Assembly (NCBI GenBank): GCA_002371025.1 | Contig: DFFQ01000215.1 | Span: 1 to 17,757 of the forward strand | Direction of reading: 5' to 3' | Length of the DNA: 17,757 nt | Origin: Lachnospiraceae bacterium UBA3772 | GTDB lineage: Bacteria > Bacillota > Clostridia > Lachnospirales > Lachnospiraceae | Part shown: positions 7,708 through 14,477 of the stretch, in pieces | How the letters are laid out: every line of letters begins with the position of its first letter | How positions within the stretch are numbered: position 1 is the stretch's first letter | The notes under the pieces: model-generated | Database searches by the model: none | The model's input: only the letters and a program-made list of their open reading frames with translations | What the model was told of the DNA's origin: nothing | Program-made: the position numbers and the translations under genes

Positions 7708-8637
7708 TCATTCAAATTCCTTTGATATCCTGCGTCTATAGTTAATTCTTCTTACTAAAAGACTTCCAATAACTATCAGAACTAAAACACCTATAATGAT
7801 ACCGATCCAAATTCCATTACCTTTCTTTTTAGGGCCTTCCTTAACTGTGATAATATCTGAATAATCCTGTTCCATTACATTTATAACCCCTGAAACACCA
7901 AGTCGGTATTCTTCTGTGTATTTATTCCCATCTTTATCTTCATAATTAACGTACAGCTTATTAATCCTGTCGCCTCTTCCCAATGCTATAGTCTTTGTTA
8001 TAAGATCGATATTCGCACTTTTCCCAACTTCAATGGTTCCAATATACTGATTTGATTCTGTAATATTTTCACCTTTACAAATAGCTTCAACATTATAAAT
8101 CTCAGAATTACCAATATTATTTACATTAGCAACTATTTCAATATTATCTCCGAGACGTATATCTTCTTCTATGATATATGCTCCATAAATCTTTGCCCTT
8201 GCTTCATATGAAACCGGGATATAGATCTCATCCACATTTTCATAGCTGCCATTCCAGTTCTCATATTCAGTTTTTATTGTTATCTTATAAGCATTTTCCT
8301 TCAACCCCTTATCTGCTTTTAATGTAAATGACAGAGTCTCTTCTTCTTCCCCATAAATCTCATCAATATAAGCTGTTCCTGGGCTATTTACCGGAAGAAA
8401 CTGAGCATTATCTGATGAAATCTTACACTTTATGTTAGATACTCTGTTTAATGCAGTATTTTTCAGGGTGAATGTTAAATTAAATGTATCTCCTGGATAG
8501 ATTTTTTCTTTATCAATAGAATAATCAGAAACCATAAGTCTTGGTGTGTCTGCATTTACTTCTTTAATTTCTTTACAAAGCACACATGATAAAATGATCA
8601 TTACTGAAAATAAAAATATTAACAATCTTTTTTTCAT
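7708..8637 (-). CDS. Membrane-anchored Ig-like (CARDB / COG1361-like) surface protein of the ABC module
   Basis: A 309-residue exported protein. An N-terminal signal peptide (MKKRLLIFLF and on to about residue 29) has a plausible signal peptidase I site after VNA. Two beta-rich Ig-like segments follow, at about 32-145 and 150-250. They are of the kind that describes divergence from an unperturbed chain: KIYPGDTFNLTFTLKN in the first and RLGDNIEIVANVNNIGN in the second, like CARDB/COG1361 proteins. One membrane helix lies at about 276-295, with a basic cytosolic tail RRINYRRR. The start is ATG 8637, six bases after GGGAGG; the longer frame beginning at 8655 would place that binding site inside the coding sequence. 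It lies between the two permease genes, so it is probably an accessory or substrate-presenting subunit. That role is inferred from position only. Confidence 0.8.
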   Translation of the reverse strand: MKKRLLIFLFSVMIILSCVLCKEIKEVNADTPRLMVSDYSIDKEKIYPGDTFNLTFTLKNTALNRVSNIKCKISSDNAQFLPVNSPGTAYIDEIYGEEEETLSFTLKADKGLKENAYKITIKTEYENWNGSYENVDEIYIPVSYEARAKIYGAYIIEEDIRLGDNIEIVANVNNIGNSEIYNVEAICKGENITESNQYIGTIEVGKSANIDLITKTIALGRGDRINKLYVNYEDKDGNKYTEEYRLGVSGVINVMEQDYSDIITVKEGPKKKGNGIWIGIIIGVLVLIVIGSLLVRRINYRRRISKEFE

Positions 8638-8654
8638 CATTAACCTCCCCATCA

Positions 8655-11012
8655 TTAAATAGAATCACAAGACAGTTCTTTAGCCACATCCAGCCTCATG
8701 TTCTTTACATATTTATAATTCGAATAAATATATGCCAAAGCTGAAAAAACCAGACCTAAAACAATAGCCCATATAGCCAAAGAAAATTCAACGTAAAATA
8801 CATATTGAATAACCGCATAATACAACCACAAATGAACTATTATTCCTAACGGAATTCCGAATAATACAGCTCTAAACCATACTATGAAGCCTTCCAGCAT
8901 AACCGTTTTATATAAGCTTTTTTTAGTCATTCCAAGAGCTCTTAACTGAGCCATTTCATTTGTCCTGAGACGAAGATTACTTCTTGTTATAATTATAGAA
9001 TTAATAATATTAATTAAAATAAAAACTAAAACAATACTTATAAAAGCAACTACTTTTAAAGCCTCGTCTATAATCTTCGGAACGTCGTAAATATAACCTG
9101 ACTTAAAAGATTGGAAATAGTACCTGTCAGTGCCTTCACCTTCAATCTCATAATCTCTATCTAACTTTGATAATCCAGAACTAAAGTAATTATCAATATG
9201 AACTATAAATCCAGAATAATCATTAGAATTACACTTAAATAAATCAAAATAATTATCAGTAGTCATTATCAACCTAGGCGCATCTGTATAAATATTTGCA
9301 TCCCTCTCCACAATTCCTTCTATAACAAGTTTCTTTGTATATCCTTCAGCTCTTAATTTCTCAGCTAATTTTGCTACAGGACCATAGTAAGACACAAATC
9401 CAGGCTTATCATCTCTGTTAATTTCTTCTGCAATTCTATTTCTAAGAATAACAGGATCAACTATCTCTATCTCATCTCCAACCTTATAATCAGTAAATCT
9501 ATATTCTTTTTCTTCAGGAAGAAGTCTGTCATAAATATAACTATTACGATTTTCACACCGTCCATAATTAACCAGAATTACCCCATTTTCTGATATATCC
9601 ATAGTTCCATCTATAAGATATTCTTCATTTCTTTTATAATCATTTTCATCATACGCAACAATTGACATATTCAAAAGATTATATTCCGTTTCATACCACT
9701 CCCCTTGTTCAGGATCATTAATCTTATCAAGATGCAAAAGTACACTATACGGTGTATAGGTTTCATTTAAATATTCTTTATCTATATGCTTGAACAAATC
9801 TGAACTTTGCTTAAATAAAACATACTCATTATAAAAATATTTTAATTCTCCAATACCCTTTGTATTTTTAACAACTTCCATGATTTCCCTTGAAGGAATG
9901 TTAGATTTCATTTCTTCAAAACTCATGAATTTATAATAATCATTAGAAACAATATAATCCTGATAATATCCATACTTTGAATTGACCAATTTCATATATT
10001 TAACAAAGCCATCAACAAGGCCACCCACAGCTACAACTACCACCAATCCAAAAGTTATGGATAATGTTGTTTTTATAGTTCTTATATTATTTCTCTTTAA
10101 ATTCTTATATGCATAATCCCCCTCAATGCCAAATAATAGCTTCCAAATTCCACTATCTCTTTTTTTAAGTTTCCTTTGTTTTATCTTTATATTTGCACTT
10201 AATGCTTCCACCGGAGAAAGATTTACAATATATTTCATTCTTTCTCTTACGATAAAGAAAAGGTCAAAATAAAACTCAGCATATACAATTATAAAAGGAA
10301 GGAAATTAAAACCAACGGGATATCCTCTTCTAAAACTCATCAGAGAACTTAAAACAAATGCTAAAACACATCCAATAGTTATTCCTATGGTTTCTATCAT
10401 AAATGCTTCATGTAAAATGATCTGCTTTATCTCTTTTTTAGTAGCACCTATACATCTTAAATTTCCATAATCTTTAATTCTTTCAATTGCCGATAATTGC
10501 ATACTGTTTCTAATGTATCCAACTCCAATTATCGTAATGATATATGAGACTATTACAGCAAGTAATACAATGATATTACCTTCATTTGCGATATCCTGAC
10601 CGTAAGTCCATGCAAGTTCTTCATTTATCTCTGCTTTAACACTGTATTCTTTTGTAAGCTTATTTTTATAATAGTTGATAAGTAATTTATTCTTTACATT
10701 AATATGCAATGCATCCTCTAAAATTGGTTCTCCATCTTCTTTAAACCCCGCAATTTCAGTACCTACATATCCTGATTCAACAAAATTCTGATCAATAATC
10801 TCTTTTGCCGTTTTCTTATCAACTCGAGTTATAAGGATTTCATAATCACCTTGTTCTCTTACTTCTTTTCTAATACTTCTTACCCAGTTAAAAGTAATAT
10901 TTAGAATTGAAAATATACAGATAACAACAAGTGCTGTACATAATATCGTAAAGATATTTCTTTTTTTATTCTGATTAAAATATTTATTCCCAAGTTCTTT
11001 ATAATGATCCAT
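8655..11012 (-). CDS. Large duplicated FtsX-type ABC transporter permease (785 aa)
   Basis: Membrane subunit of the ABC module. Two FtsX repeats are visible. The first has a membrane segment at about 18-42, a short extracytoplasmic domain to about 145, then three segments to about 256 with the coupling motif ERIKDYGNLRCIGATKKEI (177-195). The second begins at about 312-335, has an extracytoplasmic domain of about 310 residues, and ends with three segments from 655 to 770 with the coupling motif NEMAQLRALGMTKKSLY (685-701). The two coupling motifs are alike, indicating internal duplication. The ATG at 11012 follows AGGGG by seven bases and is nine bases downstream of the ATPase gene. The stop lies 17 bases before the surface-protein start. 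Substrate cannot be read from sequence; family members include antimicrobial-peptide, lipid and envelope-remodelling systems. Confidence 0.92.
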   Translation of the reverse strand: MDHYKELGNKYFNQNKKRNIFTILCTALVVICIFSILNITFNWVRSIRKEVREQGDYEILITRVDKKTAKEIIDQNFVESGYVGTEIAGFKEDGEPILEDALHINVKNKLLINYYKNKLTKEYSVKAEINEELAWTYGQDIANEGNIIVLLAVIVSYIITIIGVGYIRNSMQLSAIERIKDYGNLRCIGATKKEIKQIILHEAFMIETIGITIGCVLAFVLSSLMSFRRGYPVGFNFLPFIIVYAEFYFDLFFIVRERMKYIVNLSPVEALSANIKIKQRKLKKRDSGIWKLLFGIEGDYAYKNLKRNNIRTIKTTLSITFGLVVVVAVGGLVDGFVKYMKLVNSKYGYYQDYIVSNDYYKFMSFEEMKSNIPSREIMEVVKNTKGIGELKYFYNEYVLFKQSSDLFKHIDKEYLNETYTPYSVLLHLDKINDPEQGEWYETEYNLLNMSIVAYDENDYKRNEEYLIDGTMDISENGVILVNYGRCENRNSYIYDRLLPEEKEYRFTDYKVGDEIEIVDPVILRNRIAEEINRDDKPGFVSYYGPVAKLAEKLRAEGYTKKLVIEGIVERDANIYTDAPRLIMTTDNYFDLFKCNSNDYSGFIVHIDNYFSSGLSKLDRDYEIEGEGTDRYYFQSFKSGYIYDVPKIIDEALKVVAFISIVLVFILINIINSIIITRSNLRLRTNEMAQLRALGMTKKSLYKTVMLEGFIVWFRAVLFGIPLGIIVHLWLYYAVIQYVFYVEFSLAIWAIVLGLVFSALAYIYSNYKYVKNMRLDVAKELSCDSI

Positions 11013-11021
11013 ATTTTTCCC

Positions 11022-11690
11022 CTACTCTTCAATCTCTCCATCCTTTATCTTGATTATCCTGTCTGCTTCTCTTGCAAGATCCATATTATGAGTAATAATA
11101 ACAAGAGTCTGTCCAAGATCATGAACAGATTTCATAAGAAGATCCATAACTTCTTTACCATTTTTCGAATCCAGGGCACCTGTAGGTTCATCTGCAAGAA
11201 TCAAAGTAGGATTATTAGCGAGCGCTCTTGCAATAGCTGTTCTTTGCTGCTGTCCACCAGATAATTCTCCCGGAAGATGTTTTCTTCTATCAGAAAGTCC
11301 CAAAAGATTTATAATATGATCCAGATATTCCTTATCAGGTTTTCTATGATCAAGAAGCACCGGAAGATTGATATTTTCTTCAACTGTAAGTACGGGTATC
11401 AAATGATAAGCCTGAAATATAAAACCCACTTTTCTTCTTCTGAATATACTTAATTCGTCATCATTATATCTTGTGATCTCTTTACCATCTACAATAATGG
11501 TTCCGTCAGATGGATAATCAACTCCGCCAATTACATTAAGCAAAGTAGATTTACCACTACCTGAAGCACCAACAACCGCTACTACGCTGCCTCTTTCAAT
11601 CTCAAGATTTACATTATGAAGAGCAAGTATCTTAGAATCTTTTTCCCCATAAATCTTAGATACATTTCTCATTTCAACGATATTGTCCAT
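11022..11690 (-). CDS. ABC transporter ATP-binding protein (MacB/LolD type)
   Basis: Cytosolic ATPase that drives the two FtsX-type permeases downstream. All ABC motifs are intact in the 222 residues: Walker [10 protein letters not shown] (41-49), Q-loop Q93, signature LSGGQQQR (143-150), Walker B LILADE (163-168) followed by PTGALD, and H-loop H201. The length and the [17 protein letters not shown] segment are typical of the LolD/MacB/FtsE-like group. The start is ATG 11690 after AAAGGAAAGG. A candidate promoter (11756-11728) and an upstream terminator make it the first gene of its own operon, in the order ATPase, large permease, surface protein, small permease. The two permeases may share this ATPase, since no second one is present. 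Confidence 0.96.
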   Translation of the reverse strand: MDNIVEMRNVSKIYGEKDSKILALHNVNLEIERGSVVAVVGASGSGKSTLLNVIGGVDYPSDGTIIVDGKEITRYNDDELSIFRRRKVGFIFQAYHLIPVLTVEENINLPVLLDHRKPDKEYLDHIINLLGLSDRRKHLPGELSGGQQQRTAIARALANNPTLILADEPTGALDSKNGKEVMDLLMKSVHDLGQTLVIITHNMDLAREADRIIKIKDGEIEE

Positions 11691-11727
11691 TACTATACCT
11701 TTCCTTTCATTTTTCTATTATCAATTT

Positions 11728-11756
11728 ATCATCCGCGACTTACAATCAAGTGACAA
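11728..11756 (-). promoter_or_regulatory. Candidate promoter of the ABC-module operon
   Basis: TTGTCA (11756-11751) and GATGAT (11733-11728) are 17 bases apart on the minus strand, with a good -35 and a weak -10, as expected for an activated promoter. A short inverted repeat ACTT-N6-AAGT (11738-11751) fills most of the spacer and may be a regulator site; both calls are tentative. Confidence 0.45.
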
Positions 11757-11761
11757 AATAA

Positions 11762-11795
11762 AAAAGCAATCTTACAAATTTGAAAGATTGCTTTT
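11762..11795 (-). terminator. Intrinsic terminator after the histidine kinase gene
   Basis: A perfect 12-bp stem: AAAAGCAATCTT (11762-11773) pairs with AAGATTGCTTTT (11784-11795) around a ten-base loop. On the minus strand it is followed by a T-rich run (TTTTTTATTTT). It starts five bases after the kinase stop codon and separates the regulator operon from the ABC module. Confidence 0.92.
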
Positions 11796-11799
11796 CATA

Positions 11800-12858
11800 T
11801 CACTTATTTAATTGAATGGTAAATACTGTTCCTTCCCCAGGCTTACTATTTACCGTTATCCTTCCATCCTGTTTTTCAATTATGGATTTTGAAAGTGAAA
11901 GTCCTATTCCGACACTGTTAGGATTTACTTCATTGCTGGCCCTATAGAATCTTTCAAAGATATGAGAAAGAACTTCTTCAGTCATACCTATTCCATAATC
12001 TTTTATATATATTCTTGTAAAAATATTATTCTGTTCCACTTTTATATCTATCTTATCCGATTTTTCAAAAGAATAATCCGATGCATTTTTGATAATATTT
12101 ATCAAGGCTTCTGTAATCCACTGCATATCACCATTAACCATGATTTCTGATGGACTATCGATCTTTATCTCCTGACCTCTTTCTTTTGTAAGATATGCAA
12201 CTGCACTTTTAGCTTCAGAAAGAGCATCATAAAGATTAAATTCTTCATTATCAAATTCCACCGCTCCAGCTTCAATTCTTGCCAGTTTTAACATAGCAAG
12301 AACCATCCATTCCATTCTTGTAACCTGATTGGATGTTTCTTTCAGGATCATACTTCTTTCTTTTTCAGAATCAACCTTATTTTCTATCAAAAGATCAAGA
12401 AAAACATTCATTGAAGCAAGCGGTGTCTTTAACTGATGAGATATATCCTGCATTACATTCATCAGAAACTCTTTTTCCTTTTTTTCTTTATTCTTACCTT
12501 CTCTGAACATATTTACGAGTTTGCCAAAATTATCATATAAAACCCCAATGGCGCCCTCTTCCAAACCATTATCATTATTCTTAATAATATCTGCTTCATT
12601 ATCCCTTATTATAGCCTCCATCATATTAGAAGCTTTATCTACAGAGGAATATGCTTTATATATCATTTTTCTTGATATATGATATAAAACCAAAAGAATA
12701 ACAACATTTAGGATTAATAATATTCCCAGTATTATTCTTATAAGTATATCCGAAACAATACAAAGGAAGATCAAAGTCCCTATATTTACCAAAAGATATA
12801 TAGCAGCTACGATCAAATATAAATGATCAAATTGCTTTTTTTCATAATCACTTTTCAT
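11800..12858 (-). CDS. Sensor histidine kinase, intramembrane-sensing type
   Basis: A 352-residue membrane kinase that pairs with the response regulator immediately upstream. Two hydrophobic segments at about 13-34 and 38-60 are separated by only a few residues, so there is no extracytoplasmic sensor domain, a layout typical of kinases that sense within the membrane or through a partner transporter. A charged linker precedes the HisKA region with phospho-acceptor H141 (DISHQLKTPL). The catalytic domain has an N-box at 254-260 (N258), DYGIGM at 287-292, the F-box FERFYR at 301-306, and GIGLSLSKSI from 317. Its ATGA start overlaps the regulator's stop by four bases. The neighbouring ABC module is the obvious candidate partner, inferred from position. 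No BceB-type permease is present, so it is not a standard Bce system. Confidence 0.95.
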   Translation of the reverse strand: MKSDYEKKQFDHLYLIVAAIYLLVNIGTLIFLCIVSDILIRIILGILLILNVVILLVLYHISRKMIYKAYSSVDKASNMMEAIIRDNEADIIKNNDNGLEEGAIGVLYDNFGKLVNMFREGKNKEKKEKEFLMNVMQDISHQLKTPLASMNVFLDLLIENKVDSEKERSMILKETSNQVTRMEWMVLAMLKLARIEAGAVEFDNEEFNLYDALSEAKSAVAYLTKERGQEIKIDSPSEIMVNGDMQWITEALINIIKNASDYSFEKSDKIDIKVEQNNIFTRIYIKDYGIGMTEEVLSHIFERFYRASNEVNPNSVGIGLSLSKSIIEKQDGRITVNSKPGEGTVFTIQLNK

Positions 12859-13547
12859 TCTTCACCAAACCTATATCCCACACCTTTTACAGTCTTTATA
12901 AATACCGCATCTTCTCCTAACTTATCTCTAAGTCTCTTAATATAAACTGATAAGGTATTATCATCTATAAATGAATTTTCAGTATCATAAAGCCTTTCCA
13001 TTAAAACGCTCCTGGTAAGTACAATTCCCTTATTATTTATAAATTCTCTAAGTAATCTTAACTCTGCAGGAGTACAGTCAATAACATTTTCCCCTTTATA
13101 AAGTCTAAAAGAAGCATCAGAAAATTTATGATCTCCAAAGACAAAAAAACCTTCATCAGCTTTAATATTTTTAGTTTTTTCATGCCGTCTTATCACTGCA
13201 GCAATTCTGGCCAGAAGTTCCTTAACTCTGTATGGCTTGGTTATATAGTCATCAGCTCCAAGTTCAAGTCCTCTTACAATATTTGCTTCGTCACTTACCG
13301 CCGTTGAAAAGATTACAGGAATATCAATATTCATCTGCATAAATTCTTCTAGAAAAGAAAAGCCATCTCCATCCGGAAGCATAACGTCAAGGATTATAAG
13401 ACTATAATCCTTATTACCCAAGAGAAAAGCTCTTGCCTCTTTTAAATTTTTAGCATGGCTCGTCTCATAGCCTTCAGCCTTTAAAGTATAATTCATACCC
13501 ATAGCAAGAGCGAAGTCATCTTCTATCAATAATATCTTTCTATCCAT
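12855..13547 (-). CDS. OmpR/PhoB-type response regulator
   Basis: DNA-binding response regulator, 230 residues. The receiver domain (about 3-118) has the acidic pair E9/D10-D11, phospho-acceptor D54 (LDVMLPDGDG), the switch residues S81/T82 and K104 in YITKPY. The winged-helix domain (about 132-228) contains CTPAELRLLREF, DDNTLSVYIKRLRDKL (recognition helix) and the terminal wing VKGVGYRF. The ATG at 13547 is seven bases after a GGGG site, 30 bases downstream of the esterase stop with no hairpin or clear promoter between. It is therefore probably transcribed with the GTPase-nuclease and esterase genes. It likely acts with the overlapping kinase gene. The target promoter is unknown; the ABC-module promoter is the natural candidate. 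Confidence 0.96.
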   Translation of the reverse strand: MDRKILLIEDDFALAMGMNYTLKAEGYETSHAKNLKEARAFLLGNKDYSLIILDVMLPDGDGFSFLEEFMQMNIDIPVIFSTAVSDEANIVRGLELGADDYITKPYRVKELLARIAAVIRRHEKTKNIKADEGFFVFGDHKFSDASFRLYKGENVIDCTPAELRLLREFINNKGIVLTRSVLMERLYDTENSFIDDNTLSVYIKRLRDKLGEDAVFIKTVKGVGYRFGEE

Positions 13548-13577
13548 TTAAAAACCCCAGCATTTTCAATAAAATGA

Positions 13578-14477
13578 TCATAAAGAATCATAGAAACGGC
13601 CGACTTCTCTCCAGGCCTCTTTAGATTCTTCCATAATTTTTCCACCCAGCTGAAATACATGAAACATTCCCTGATAAACAGTAAACCTAACTTGTACCCC
13701 CTGAGCCTTTGCTTTTAAATATAATTCCTCAGAATCTGAATAAAGCATTTCATCACTTCCAACCTGAATAAGCATAGGCGGAAATCCTGCAAAATCCCCG
13801 AATAAAGGCGAAATTCTTATATCCTTTTTATCAGTCTCTCCCGGATATGGATTATTAAATATAAGCTCATCATTTCCTCCGCCAAATACAGGATCGATCT
13901 CCTTATTATTTACGTAGGAAGGTCCTGATGTAGTAAGATCCGCCCAAGGGGACATAAGAACAAGTCCTGCAGGAAGTTTTTTCCACTGAGAACGAAGCAC
14001 ATGTACTAAAGAAAGAGCCAGTCCTCCTCCAGCAGAATCTCCTGATAAAATAATCCTTGAAGGGTCAATTTTAAGATCCTGGACAAGATAATCATAGGCT
14101 CGAGTTGCATCATCAAGCGCCGCAGGAAATACATTCTCCGGAGCAACTCTATAATCAACAGCATATACTGTTCCTGCCCGGGATACTTCATGATAATATC
14201 CCGCAACTCTGTTGTAATTTCTCTTAAAAGCCTGACAATAACCTCCACCATGAAACATCAATGTAACAAAATCAGATCCAGATTCTTTTGCAGCTAGTCT
14301 AAGCATCTTAAAATCTGGCATTTCAATTATTTCTGTTTCAATATAATCCGGAAATTTAAAGCCCTGATCTATCTCAGACTCAGAAAATTTAGATAATCTA
14401 AGATCAGTAAATCTGTTCATCTGATTAAGATCAGCCACTATATTCTTTATTAATCTGGTACGTCTACTGAGTCCCAT
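13578..14477 (-). CDS. Alpha/beta-hydrolase esterase, hormone-sensitive-lipase (HSL) family
   Basis: A 299-residue predicted cytosolic carboxylesterase. The HSL signatures are all present: oxyanion motif HGGGY at 76-80, nucleophile elbow GDSAGG at 146-151 with S148, acid D242 in GSDEML, and base H273 in MFHVF. The DYRVAPENVFPAALDD segment (108-123) is also family-typical. No signal peptide. The ATG at 14477 is seven bases after AAGGAG, and the gene overlaps the end of the GTPase-nuclease gene by 14 bases in another frame, implying coupled expression. Substrates of this family are short acyl esters, and acetylated sugars or drugs are possible. Nothing in the sequence singles one out, and the link to the upstream gene is positional only. 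Confidence 0.92.
   Translation of the reverse strand: MGLSRRTRLIKNIVADLNQMNRFTDLRLSKFSESEIDQGFKFPDYIETEIIEMPDFKMLRLAAKESGSDFVTLMFHGGGYCQAFKRNYNRVAGYYHEVSRAGTVYAVDYRVAPENVFPAALDDATRAYDYLVQDLKIDPSRIILSGDSAGGGLALSLVHVLRSQWKKLPAGLVLMSPWADLTTSGPSYVNNKEIDPVFGGGNDELIFNNPYPGETDKKDIRISPLFGDFAGFPPMLIQVGSDEMLYSDSEELYLKAKAQGVQVRFTVYQGMFHVFQLGGKIMEESKEAWREVGRFYDSL

Noticed and set aside
11004..11264. Plus-strand frame of 86 codons
   Set aside because: It is antisense to the ABC ATPase gene and has no recognisable protein features.
14006..14251. 81-codon frame on the minus strand inside the esterase gene
   Set aside because: It is a shifted reading of the esterase coding sequence, which has complete catalytic motifs in its own frame.
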